Below, piece by piece: positions 15,993 through 24,230 of a stretch of DNA of 64,000 nucleotides (positions are counted from its first letter, which is position 1; each line of letters opens with the position of its first letter). This DNA is from Oscillospiraceae bacterium (GTDB lineage Bacteria; Bacillota; Clostridia; UMGS1810): positions 22,450 to 86,449 of the forward strand of contig SVJM01000005.1 of assembly GCA_015068975.1 (NCBI GenBank), written 5' to 3'. The notes under the pieces are model-generated. The model ran no database searches and had not been told where the DNA came from. It worked only from the letters and a program-made list of their open reading frames with translations. Made by a program: the position numbers and the translations under genes.

Positions 15993-16754
15993 GTGTTTTT
16001 TGACTCACATGCTCATTATAATGACGAAAAGTTTGATTTTGACAGAGAAGAATTGATATTGTCATTTAAAGATAATAAGGTTTCAAATTTTGTAAACGTG
16101 TCAGACAGTATTCGTTCTTCTTACAAATGCATAGATATTGCAGAAAAGTATGATTTCGCATATTGCTCTGTAGGAGTTCATCCTCACGAAGTAAAAAATA
16201 TGACAGAATCAGACCTTGACACAATAAAGAAGCTTTGTGAACACGAAAAAGTAGTTGCAATAGGAGAAATCGGTCTTGATTACTACTACAACTATTCTCC
16301 TAAGGATGTGCAGAAGAAATGGTTTGAACGTCAGCTTATACTGGCAAATGAAATCAATATGCCTGTTATCATCCATATGAGAGATGCCACAGAGGATACT
16401 GTGAATATTATAAGAGAAAACCCTGTACCAAAGGGTGTACTCCATTGCTTTTCGGGAAGTGTGGAAACTGCAAAGATAGCCCTTAATCTCGGCTATTATA
16501 TCTCATTTGCAGGTCCTTTGACCTTTAAGAATGCCAAGGGAATACTTGATGTGGCAAAATATGTGCCTGATGACAGAATTCTTATAGAGACAGATTCACC
16601 ATATCTTTCTCCGGAGCCTGTAAGAGGTAAGAGAAATTCGTCACTTCATATACATCATATTGCAGAAAAACTGGCAGAATTAAGAGGAACTGATGTGACA
16701 AATATAGCAAAAATCACATCGGATAATGCAAAAGAACTTTTCAATATCAGATAA
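15993..16754 (+). CDS. tatD: TatD-family metal-dependent DNase
   Basis: Metal-dependent hydrolase with 3'-5' exonuclease activity in characterised relatives. The TIM-barrel metal ligands are visible: DSHAHYND (HxH), GEIGLDYY (Glu), VIIHMRD (His), VLHCFSGS (His) and ETDSPYLSP (Asp). 253 residues, a normal length. It starts at GTG one base after metG, the metG-tatD order common in Firmicutes. It ends at a strong terminator shared with the convergent AraC gene. Confidence 0.93.
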   Translation: MFFDSHAHYNDEKFDFDREELILSFKDNKVSNFVNVSDSIRSSYKCIDIAEKYDFAYCSVGVHPHEVKNMTESDLDTIKKLCEHEKVVAIGEIGLDYYYNYSPKDVQKKWFERQLILANEINMPVIIHMRDATEDTVNIIRENPVPKGVLHCFSGSVETAKIALNLGYYISFAGPLTFKNAKGILDVAKYVPDDRILIETDSPYLSPEPVRGKRNSSLHIHHIAEKLAELRGTDVTNIAKITSDNAKELFNIR

Positions 16755-16761
16755 TAATATT

Positions 16762-16794
16762 ACCCCCTGCAATCCGAATAGGATGTCAGGGGGT
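16762..16794. terminator. Bidirectional terminator between tatD and the AraC gene
   Basis: ACCCCCTG (16762-16769) with CAGGGGGT (16787-16794), and an inner ATCC/GGAT stem. T run on the right for the plus strand. Confidence 0.85.
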
Positions 16795-16810
16795 ATGTTT
16801 TTGGGGGAGA

Positions 16811-17599
16811 TTATATCATAGAGGATATTCTGTTTGGCGTTCTGCCTGTTACCTTCTTGAATGTATCATAAAAACCGCTTATGCTTGAAAAGCCACATTC
16901 ATATGCAATATCAGTTACGCATTTGTCGGTGTTTTCCAGTAAGTATATAGCGTATTCAGTTTTTTTGGTCATAATGTATTTTTTGAAGCTGATTCCGTTG
17001 ACTTTTAAGAAATGTCTGGAGAAGGCACTGTCTGTCATTCCATACATTTCGGATACTTCGCACAAGGTAATTTTTTCTTTTATATTGGCTTCTATATAGT
17101 CAAGGACCTTTATCATATTTTTGTCCATTTTTGTATAAGTCACATTGTCAAGGTGAATCTTTCTTTCAAGAATGACAAAGAATTCTGTTATTTTTGCACT
17201 TATCATTTCCATATAACCATCTTGTTTTGATGAATATTCTTTTTCCACGTCTTTTAAGATGTTTGCAAGTCCATCATCTTTTATAACAGACTTCTTTGCT
17301 TTTGTAAGTTCAAGAAAATAGGACAGGTGAGAGGTGTTTAAAAATGCCTGACGGTTTATTCTTATTAGAAAATACTCAAGACCTTCCTGACCGGTCTTTG
17401 TGATCATTCTCTTCTGCTTGTCATTCATAATAACAATATCATCGGGCTTTACTTCATACACTATCCCGTCAATATTCCATACTGCAGTCCCGTCTTTTAC
17501 AATACAGATTCTCATATCGCTGTATGCAGACATTTCGTTTTTTGCAATGTGCAGACGGGTTTTTTCGCAGGAAAAATTCTTTTTATTAAGATTTATCAT
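16811..17599 (-). CDS. AraC-family transcriptional regulator
   Basis: 263 residues: an N-terminal cupin-like sensing domain (~1-95; VWNIDGIVYEVKPDDIVIM) and two helix-turn-helix units at the C terminus (ITLCEVSEMYGMTDSAFSRH and VTDIAYECGFSSISGFYDTF), ending TGRTPNRI. I start at ATG 17599, five bases after GGGTGAT; earlier starts lack a ribosome site. It is divergent from the FAD-oxidoreductase pair, so it probably controls that operon. The 147-base gap contains TCAAC ... GTTGA inverted repeats that could be its operator. The effector is probably a sugar or small organic ligand, but this cannot be read from the sequence. Confidence 0.88.
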   Translation of the reverse strand: MINLNKKNFSCEKTRLHIAKNEMSAYSDMRICIVKDGTAVWNIDGIVYEVKPDDIVIMNDKQKRMITKTGQEGLEYFLIRINRQAFLNTSHLSYFLELTKAKKSVIKDDGLANILKDVEKEYSSKQDGYMEMISAKITEFFVILERKIHLDNVTYTKMDKNMIKVLDYIEANIKEKITLCEVSEMYGMTDSAFSRHFLKVNGISFKKYIMTKKTEYAIYLLENTDKCVTDIAYECGFSSISGFYDTFKKVTGRTPNRISSMI

Positions 17600-17691
17600 A
17601 TCCATCACCCACACAAAGATTAGCATATAAAAAAACAAAAATCAACATTTTTGCAAAAAAACGAAATAATCAGCAAATAATATGGTTGATA

Positions 17692-17720
17692 TTTACTGAT
17701 AAAAATGCTAAATTTATAAT
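17692..17720 (+). promoter_or_regulatory. Promoter of the FAD-oxidoreductase operon
   Basis: TTTACT (17692-17697), 17-base spacer, TATAAT (17715-17720), followed 14 bases later by GGAGG before ATG 17747. GTTGAT at 17685-17690 just upstream could be an activator site. Confidence 0.6.
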
Positions 17721-17746
17721 GTAATATAGTATCGGAGGTCAAAAAA

Positions 17747-18499
17747 ATGAAAAAATATGATCTTGTGATTTTTGGCTCTACATTTTATGCAGCAGGCATA
17801 TGCTCTGCATATAAAGGGAGTACACTTGTAGTTGAACCCAAGACAAAGCCGGGATATGAATTTATCGATGCATATCATCCGGGCAGTATCCTTGAATATA
17901 CTTCCATAAGCAAAGAAGCAAAAGAATTTTCAGACTTTTTACATTTAAAAAAGCTTACCCATGATGCATATATCTTAAGATGGACACCTTATCTTTCGGA
18001 AATGATGCTTCATACAAGTGCAGATTACCTGTTTCTTACAGATATACTTAATGTAAGAAAAAGTGATGAGGGGTATGTGGTAACGATATTTAATACTATG
18101 GGAAAATCTGAGATTTGTGCTCAGAGAATTATAGATACAAGAGCAACAGACCTTGGAAGTAAGACTATCAATTTCCTTACAAAAGGTGATGCGCCTTTGT
18201 CGGAGAATGAGGATTTAAAGCTTATAATGGAGTATGAGGACTATTCAATATACGAAAGAAAGATTAATATTGATGATGATTATCCTTCAGCCAGAAAGAA
18301 GGTTGTTGAGAGCTTCACTTATTTAAAAAGCCTTTGTGATAATATTTCTCTTGTATCAATTGCCGATGAATTTTACAAAAGGGCAGCCAAAGCCCAAACG
18401 GAAATATCAGTTGGATATTTAAAATGCGCTTCATCATATTATGACAATCCTATAGAAGCATATGATATGGGTGCAAGGAAAGGGGAGGAAATACAATGA
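17747..18499 (+). CDS. Flavoprotein-like accessory protein of the FAD-oxidoreductase operon
   Basis: A 250-residue protein starting with a Rossmann-like strand KKYDLVIFGSTFYAAGIC, then an alpha/beta region (STLVVEPKT), as in FAD-dependent oxidoreductases. However, it lacks a canonical GxGxxG and is much shorter than a full enzyme. It may be a truncated or specialised flavin-fold partner. GGAGG lies upstream of ATG. It overlaps the next gene by ATGA, so the two are coupled. No signal peptide. Function unknown beyond likely cooperation with the downstream oxidoreductase. Confidence 0.55.
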   Translation: MKKYDLVIFGSTFYAAGICSAYKGSTLVVEPKTKPGYEFIDAYHPGSILEYTSISKEAKEFSDFLHLKKLTHDAYILRWTPYLSEMMLHTSADYLFLTDILNVRKSDEGYVVTIFNTMGKSEICAQRIIDTRATDLGSKTINFLTKGDAPLSENEDLKLIMEYEDYSIYERKINIDDDYPSARKKVVESFTYLKSLCDNISLVSIADEFYKRAAKAQTEISVGYLKCASSYYDNPIEAYDMGARKGEEIQ

Positions 18500-20322
18500 C
18501 AAATCTTATAGAAAAGATTGACAATCATACTGTTATTACCCCTTCTGACAGTGTTTCATTTTGCAAAGAATATGACATAGCAGTAATAGGTCTTGGTACT
18601 GCAGGTGCAATAAGTGCTGTTACTGCGGCTAAATACTCGAAGACCATTATCGGTATAGAGAGATTTACAGCATCAGGTGGCACTATGACAATGGGCGGAG
18701 TAGGAGGATACTATTTCGGTGGAGAGGGTGGATTGTATGAAGAGATAGATTTAATGACAAAAAAAGATCCCCTTGACACCTTAAAATGCAATTATATTCA
18801 TTCTGATAACAGAAAGTATCTTATAGACACTTTTCTTGAAAATCCGTATATTACACTTATGTATGAAAGTGTAGTAACGGGAATATATGCACAGGGAGAA
18901 CGAATAGTCGGAATCAGAGTGTATAATTCCGGTGAAGAAAAGAACTATGCTATAAAATCCCTTATTGATGCCACAGGGGACGGAGATATCTGTGATATGG
19001 CAGGCTGCAGTATGTCATTTGGAAGAGAAGATGACCAAAGTGTAGTACCTTATTCTGTGGTGAAATCATATGTTAAAAACCACTGCCTGTGCAAAACAAA
19101 TCACGATTGCGGTAAGGTGGATCAGAGAAATGTGTGGGAATTTTCTGATTCACTTATCAAGGCATATTCCACATTTTCATCCGAAGAAGACCGAGGTCTT
19201 ACTGTAAGGCTTCATCCATTGCCCGGTATACGAGAAGGAAGGCTTCTTGATGGATACAAAAAGATAACTCTGCCTGATATCTTAAGCGGAAATGTTACAG
19301 AGGAGCCGGTAATATATTCATATTCTGACCTTGATAAACATGGTATAGATATAGCGTTTGATACAGAGCTTTTTGTTAAGTGGCAGATACTTGCAAATCT
19401 TGGAGCACTAAACATTACAGTTCCCGTTCCTCTTGGTGCATTGGTTGCAAGGGAGTTTTCAAATCTGATTGTGGCAGGAAGGTGCCTTTCTGTGGATCAC
19501 GATGTGGCAACTCTTGTGAGAATGAACCGTGATATGCAAAAGATTGGCGAAGTGGCAGCAACTGCGGCATCTGTTGCCATTGATGACAATGTTAAGATTA
19601 TAGATGTATCATATCAGAAGCTTAAGACACTTCTTTTAAAGACAGGCTGTCTTAATGAAGAAAATAACAAAGGCTTTTACTATGGCGGAGGAAATGATGC
19701 TACATACAAACGTCAGGCAATATGGATAGAGGATAAGGATGAATTAAATCAGGCACTTTCCACTCTCAGACCGGGACTTGCAATATGGTCTGCAAAGCTT
19801 ATGGGAGAAAAGATAATTCCACATCTTTGCAAAAACCTTACATCTGATAATGAAAACTTAAGAAAACATTCTGCAATTGCCCTTAGCGTTATGGACAGAC
19901 CTGATGGAAAAGATGTGCTTAAAGGTATGGTCACAGACCGCGACAGGACAATGCTTTCTGATATGCGTAAGCAGAACAAAAGGAGAATTTCTCAGGCTGT
20001 TATGGCTCTTGGGATACTTAAGGCAGAGGATAGTATTGATATTATCCTTGAACTTTCCTGCGACAGAGAAGAATACAGGCACTATCCTTATGAAGATGGA
20101 TACAATCCATGCTACTACAGGACACTTTCTTCAGCAGTAGCATCACTTCTTATGCTTGTTAAGACATATCCTGAGCACAAAGACAGAGTTTTTAGTAAGC
20201 TCAAGGATCGGTTGTCCGATCTTTCTTATATAAAAGAAATAACCACTTTCAAAGAGCATACATCAGAATATGTTCAGGCATACGAGATATACAGAAGAGT
20301 AAAAAAAGAGGCAGACGGATAA
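18496..20322 (+). CDS. FAD-dependent oxidoreductase with C-terminal HEAT-like repeats
   Basis: 608 residues. The N terminus has an FAD-binding Rossmann motif (EYDIAVIGLGTAGAISAVTA) followed by SGGTMTMGGVGGYYFG, as in the FAD_oxidored family (Pfam PF12831). A later FAD segment is NLIVAGRCLSVDHDVATLVR near residue 320. The last ~180 residues are helical pairs typical of HEAT repeats (RKHSAIALSVMDRPDGKDVL, RRISQAVMALGILKAEDSID), an uncommon fusion. The substrate is unknown; relatives often sit in carbohydrate or polyol loci. ATG lies seven bases after GGGGAGG, inside the upstream stop. Likely regulated by the divergent AraC protein. Confidence 0.75.
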   Translation: MTNLIEKIDNHTVITPSDSVSFCKEYDIAVIGLGTAGAISAVTAAKYSKTIIGIERFTASGGTMTMGGVGGYYFGGEGGLYEEIDLMTKKDPLDTLKCNYIHSDNRKYLIDTFLENPYITLMYESVVTGIYAQGERIVGIRVYNSGEEKNYAIKSLIDATGDGDICDMAGCSMSFGREDDQSVVPYSVVKSYVKNHCLCKTNHDCGKVDQRNVWEFSDSLIKAYSTFSSEEDRGLTVRLHPLPGIREGRLLDGYKKITLPDILSGNVTEEPVIYSYSDLDKHGIDIAFDTELFVKWQILANLGALNITVPVPLGALVAREFSNLIVAGRCLSVDHDVATLVRMNRDMQKIGEVAATAASVAIDDNVKIIDVSYQKLKTLLLKTGCLNEENNKGFYYGGGNDATYKRQAIWIEDKDELNQALSTLRPGLAIWSAKLMGEKIIPHLCKNLTSDNENLRKHSAIALSVMDRPDGKDVLKGMVTDRDRTMLSDMRKQNKRRISQAVMALGILKAEDSIDIILELSCDREEYRHYPYEDGYNPCYYRTLSSAVASLLMLVKTYPEHKDRVFSKLKDRLSDLSYIKEITTFKEHTSEYVQAYEIYRRVKKEADG

Positions 20323-20390
20323 TTCGTGCTGACACATAGACAAAAATTTGTCGCAAAAATCAGACTGAAAACAGAAAATTCAGCTTAACC

Positions 20391-20427
20391 ACACGAAGAA
20401 CACTGATTATAAATGTGTTTTTCGTGT
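20391..20427 (+). terminator. Terminator after the oxidoreductase operon
   Basis: ACACGAAGAACAC (20391-20403) with GTGTTTTTCGTGT (20415-20427), 13 pairs with one G-T, followed by GTATTTTTTT. Confidence 0.85.
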
Positions 20428-20457
20428 GTATTTTTTTGCTTATTTTGTCATTTTGGA

Positions 20458-20486
20458 TTGACGAAAGGTGTAAAAAGAATTATAAT
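20458..20486 (+). promoter_or_regulatory. Promoter of galT-galK
   Basis: TTGACG (20458-20463), 17-base spacer, consensus TATAAT (20481-20486), 60 bases before the galT start. Confidence 0.8.
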
Positions 20487-20545
20487 GAATACAGTGTATA
20501 AAATAGGATCAGAGTATTATATATCCACAAAGGAGAATGATAAAA

Positions 20546-21526
20546 ATGGCAGAGATAAGATATAACCCACTGACTAAAGATTGGGTAATGGTAGCATCAA
20601 ACAGACAGAACAGACCACAGATGCCTAAGGACTGGTGTCCGTTTTGTCCGGGATCAGGGAAAGTGCCTGATGATTATGAAGTGTATGAATATGATAATGA
20701 TTTCCCTGCACTTTCAAAAAATCCCCCCACACCTGATGATGTGGAAACAAATATATACAAGACTATGCCTTCCTTCGGCAAGTGTGAGGTAGTACTTTAT
20801 TCACCTGAGCATACTACCACAGTACCACAGCTCAGTGTGGATCATATCAAGAAGCTTGTGGACCTGTGGACAGAGAGATTTGTGGAGATTCAGAAGGATG
20901 AGTATGTAAAATACATATTTATTTTTGAAAACAGAGGTGCGGCTGTAGGAACCACAATGCCACATCCTCACGGACAGATATACGGCTATCCTTTTATCCC
21001 TAAGAAGCCTGCACTTGAGCTGGAAGCATTCAGGGAACACAAAGAAAAAACAGGCAACTGCCTTTTCTGTGATATGCTTAAGGATGAAGTGGAAGCTAAA
21101 TCAAGAATTATATTTGAAAACCAGCATTTCATTGTTTTCCTTCCATTCTTCTCAGAATATCCTTACGGTATCTATATCGCAGCGAAAAGCCATAAGCAGA
21201 ATCTTACAGAGTTTACCGATGAAGAAAAGTTTTCACTTGCACAAACTCTGAAATATGCAACAGGAACACTTGACAGTCTTTTTGACTACGAGTTCCCATA
21301 TATGATGTGTATGTATCAGAATCCTGTAAACAGCGGGGATTTGTCAGATATATCACACTTCCATATAGCATTTTATCCTCCTATGCGTTCTGAGGATAAG
21401 ATCAAATACAATGCTTCTTCAGAAACAGGAGCATGGGCACACTGTAATCCTACTGCACCTGAAGAAAAGGCAGAAGAATTAAGACAGGCATATGAGAAAT
21501 TCTTAAATAAGATAAAAGGGGAATAA
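20546..21526 (+). CDS. galT: Galactose-1-phosphate uridylyltransferase
   Basis: Exchanges UDP-glucose and galactose-1-phosphate in the Leloir pathway. HIT-like fold with the active-site HPHGQ (MPHPHGQIYGYP, nucleophile is the second His). Other conserved parts: WVMVASNRQNRPQ near the N terminus, cysteine pairs CPFC and CLFC that may hold metal, and the C-terminal HFHIAFYPP. 326 residues, the short Firmicute form. Start ATG 20546 with AGGAGA nine bases upstream; the ATG at 20537 abuts that site. galK follows four bases later. Confidence 0.95.
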   Translation: MAEIRYNPLTKDWVMVASNRQNRPQMPKDWCPFCPGSGKVPDDYEVYEYDNDFPALSKNPPTPDDVETNIYKTMPSFGKCEVVLYSPEHTTTVPQLSVDHIKKLVDLWTERFVEIQKDEYVKYIFIFENRGAAVGTTMPHPHGQIYGYPFIPKKPALELEAFREHKEKTGNCLFCDMLKDEVEAKSRIIFENQHFIVFLPFFSEYPYGIYIAAKSHKQNLTEFTDEEKFSLAQTLKYATGTLDSLFDYEFPYMMCMYQNPVNSGDLSDISHFHIAFYPPMRSEDKIKYNASSETGAWAHCNPTAPEEKAEELRQAYEKFLNKIKGE

Positions 21527-21530
21527 TATT

Positions 21531-22718
21531 GTGGAACTTAATGCTATAATAGACCGTTTTTTAGAAATTTACGGCGGTACAAAGGAAGACCTTTATGTAT
21601 TTGAATCACCGGGCAGAGTAAATCTTATCGGTGAGCACACTGATTATAATGGTGGATATGTTTTCCCTGCAGCACTTACAATGAAGACAACTATCGTAGC
21701 AAGGAAGAGAAATGATCAGAAAATTGTCCTTCGTGCAACTGACCTTGAGGATGTTGTGGAAGCGGATATTTCTAATCTTGCAGACTATAAGGATCTCTGG
21801 TGGGGAAACTATCAGATAGGCGTTGCATATGAAATGCAGAATATGGGATATGACATCGTGGGTGTTGATGTGCTGTATGATGATACAGTTCCACACGGAA
21901 GCGGACTTTCATCCAGCGCCGCAATAGAAGTGTCCACAGCTCTTATGTTTGCCACACTTCACAACGAAAAGAAGGGTATCACAGAAGATGTGGATATGGT
22001 AGAAATGGCTAAGATCAGTCAGATGGCAGAGCATCATTATATCGGGGTAAAGTGCGGTATAATGGATCAGTTTACTTCTGCAATGGGCAAAAAAGACTGC
22101 GCAATCCTTCTTAACTGTATTGACCTTACATATGAATATGCTCATCTTGACTTAAAGGGCAAAAAGCTTGTAATATCAAATACAAACAAAAAGCATAAGC
22201 TTGGAGATTCCAAATACAACGAAAGAAGAGGCGAATGTGACAGTGCTCTTGAGGCTCTTAAAGGTGCAATGCCTGACAAGACTTGCCTTGCAGAGATTTC
22301 TCCTGAGGAATTTGAAGCACATAAGCACCTCATAAATAATGATATTGTACGCAACAGAGCAGAGCACGTAATATACGAAATAGACAGAACAGTAAAATCC
22401 GTAGAAGCACTCAAAAACGGAGACATTGAACTCTTTGGTAAATATATGAATCAGTCACACGATTCTCTTATGAATCTTTATGAAGTAAGCTGCAAAGAGC
22501 TTGATACTCTTGTTTTTGAAGCGAGAAAGATTGATGGAGTGCTTGGATCACGTATGACAGGTGCAGGCTTTGGCGGAAGTACAGTAAGTGTAGTGGAAGA
22601 AACTTCTGTAGAAGAATTTATAGAGAAGGTTGGCAAAGCATATACAGAAATCTGCGGACTTAAGGCAGATTTTTATGTGACAGATATTGGTGACGGTGGT
22701 CACAGAGTATTTATTTAA
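21531..22718 (+). CDS. galK: Galactokinase
   Basis: GHMP kinase that phosphorylates galactose at C1. Signatures: GRVNLIGEHTDYNGGYVFP (galactokinase motif), the ATP loop PHGSGLSSSAAIE, and the third GHMP motif MTGAGFGGSTV. 395 residues, a normal length. It begins with GTG 21531 shortly after the galT stop, with GGGGAATA upstream, so the two are one operon. No galactose transporter or epimerase lies nearby in the window. Confidence 0.96.
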   Translation: MELNAIIDRFLEIYGGTKEDLYVFESPGRVNLIGEHTDYNGGYVFPAALTMKTTIVARKRNDQKIVLRATDLEDVVEADISNLADYKDLWWGNYQIGVAYEMQNMGYDIVGVDVLYDDTVPHGSGLSSSAAIEVSTALMFATLHNEKKGITEDVDMVEMAKISQMAEHHYIGVKCGIMDQFTSAMGKKDCAILLNCIDLTYEYAHLDLKGKKLVISNTNKKHKLGDSKYNERRGECDSALEALKGAMPDKTCLAEISPEEFEAHKHLINNDIVRNRAEHVIYEIDRTVKSVEALKNGDIELFGKYMNQSHDSLMNLYEVSCKELDTLVFEARKIDGVLGSRMTGAGFGGSTVSVVEETSVEEFIEKVGKAYTEICGLKADFYVTDIGDGGHRVFI

Positions 22719-22730
22719 GGGGTAAATGAA

Positions 22731-23561
22731 ATGAGTTATGCTGATGAATTGTTTATAAAAAACTGCAAGGATATTCTCGAAAATGGTGTGTGGGACACAG
22801 ATTTTGATGTGCGTCCAAAATGGGAAGACGGAGCAAAAGCTCATACTGTTAAGAAATTCTGTATTGTAAACAGATATGACCTTACCAAAGAATTTCCTAT
22901 TATGACCTTAAGAAGAACAGCTTACAAAAGTGCCATTGATGAGCTTTTGTGGATATGGCAGAAGAAGGACAACAATGTAAACAATCTTTCAAGCCACATC
23001 TGGGACAGCTGGGCAGATGAAACAGGCAGTATAGGCAAAGCCTACGGCTATCAGCTTGGTGTTAAGCACATATATCCTGAAGGTGAGTTTGATCAGGTGG
23101 ACAGAGTGCTGTATGACCTTAAGAACAATCCTACCTCAAGAAGAATTATGACCAATATATACAATCATCACGATCTTCACGAAATGGGACTTGCACCATG
23201 TGCATACAGTATGACATTTAATGTATCGGGAAATAAGCTTAATGCAATTCTCAATCAGCGTTCGCAGGATTTCCTTACAGCCAACAACTGGAATGTGTGC
23301 CAGTATGCAGTATTAGTTCATATGATGGCTCAGGTATCAGGCTTTGAAGCAGGAGAGCTTGTGCATATCATTGCTGATGCACATATTTATGACAGACATA
23401 TTCCATTGGTGGAGGAGCTTATAGAGAAACCGATGTTTGATGCACCTGTATTCAAGATGGATACGTCAATAGATGATTTCTATAAGTTTACAAAGGATAG
23501 CTTTACTTTTGAAAACTATCAGTATAATGAATTTAAGGTTAAAATCCCGGTCGCTGTTTAA
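22731..23561 (+). CDS. thyA: Thymidylate synthase (ThyA type)
   Basis: Methylates dUMP to dTMP with methylene-tetrahydrofolate. The active-site cysteine is in LAPCAYSMTFNV, and the dUMP-binding residues appear in NQRSQDFLTANNWNV and HIYDRH. 276 residues. Preceded by AAGGGG eight bases before ATG and only 12 bases after galK, so it may be read through from the gal promoter. It is followed by dfrA, the expected folate-cycle partner. Confidence 0.95.
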   Translation: MSYADELFIKNCKDILENGVWDTDFDVRPKWEDGAKAHTVKKFCIVNRYDLTKEFPIMTLRRTAYKSAIDELLWIWQKKDNNVNNLSSHIWDSWADETGSIGKAYGYQLGVKHIYPEGEFDQVDRVLYDLKNNPTSRRIMTNIYNHHDLHEMGLAPCAYSMTFNVSGNKLNAILNQRSQDFLTANNWNVCQYAVLVHMMAQVSGFEAGELVHIIADAHIYDRHIPLVEELIEKPMFDAPVFKMDTSIDDFYKFTKDSFTFENYQYNEFKVKIPVAV

Positions 23562-23569
23562 AATGAAAT

Positions 23570-23585
23570 GTAAAAATTGCCCTGA
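23570..23585 (-). repeat. Solo tail motif of the structured repeat family
   Basis: Read on the minus strand this is TCAGGGCAATTTTTAC, matching the array tail TCGGGGCAATTTTTAC at 15 of 16 positions. No other part of the element is recognisable around it. It may be a remnant in the thyA-dfrA gap; a chance match is possible. Confidence 0.4.
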
Positions 23586-23613
23586 ACACAATTATATAAA
23601 GGATGAAAAATAA

Positions 23614-24120
23614 ATGAAACTAATAGTAGCAGTAGACAAAAACTGGGGTATAGGAAGAGATAATGACCTTTTATTCTCTATCCCTGAAGATATGAAGTTT
23701 TTCCGTTCCACCACACTTAATAAGGTGGTAGTTATGGGGAGAAAGACTCTTGAATCATTCCCAAACGGAAATCCTCTTAAAAACAGAATAAATATTGTCC
23801 TTACAAATGATAAGTCATATTCAAAAGAAGGGGCAGTGATTGTCAATTCCATACAGGAAGTCGCTGAAGCAGTCAGGGATTATAATACTGATGATGTGTA
23901 TATAATCGGCGGTGCAAGTGTGTATGAAACTTTCTGTGACTATTGTGATGAGGCATATGTCACAATGGTAGAAAAGGACGGAAACGCTGATAAGTTTATG
24001 GTGAACCTTAATGAAAAAGAGAACTGGGAATTAAAGGAAAAATCAGAAACAAAAGTGACGGAAGACGGAATAAGGTTTGCATTTTGCACCTTCAGAAATA
24101 ACAATAAAAAAAGTTTATAA
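23614..24120 (+). CDS. dfrA: Dihydrofolate reductase
   Basis: NADPH-dependent reduction of dihydrofolate, regenerating the cofactor used by ThyA. N-terminal KLIVAVDKNWGIGRDNDLLF with the catalytic acidic residue in the SIPEDMKFF segment; NADPH-binding VVMGRKTLESFP and IIGGASVYE are clear. 168 residues, typical of chromosomal DHFR. AAAGGATG lies upstream of ATG. It follows thyA by 52 bases. Confidence 0.95.
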   Translation: MKLIVAVDKNWGIGRDNDLLFSIPEDMKFFRSTTLNKVVVMGRKTLESFPNGNPLKNRINIVLTNDKSYSKEGAVIVNSIQEVAEAVRDYNTDDVYIIGGASVYETFCDYCDEAYVTMVEKDGNADKFMVNLNEKENWELKEKSETKVTEDGIRFAFCTFRNNNKKSL

Positions 24121-24136
24121 TCATTATAAAAAATTA

Positions 24137-24179
24137 AAACTCGGAATTTTGCAAAAAATGTTGTAAAGTTCCGAGTTTT
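24137..24179 (+). terminator. Hairpin overlapping the MATE promoter (dfrA terminator or operator)
   Basis: AAAACTCGGAA (24137-24147) is perfectly complementary to TTCCGAGTTTT (24169-24179). It can terminate dfrA transcription, but its right arm lies in the -35/-10 spacer of the next promoter, so it could equally be an operator. Confidence 0.6.
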
Positions 24180-24189
24180 GTGTTATAAT
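24161..24189 (+). promoter_or_regulatory. Promoter of the MATE exporter gene
   Basis: TTGTAA (24161-24166), 17-base spacer, consensus TATAAT (24184-24189). The expected transcript start is near 24196. Confidence 0.75.
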
Positions 24190-24230
24190 GAATCGTTATG
24201 ATAAAAAAGAAGATAGACGAGGAAAAGATT

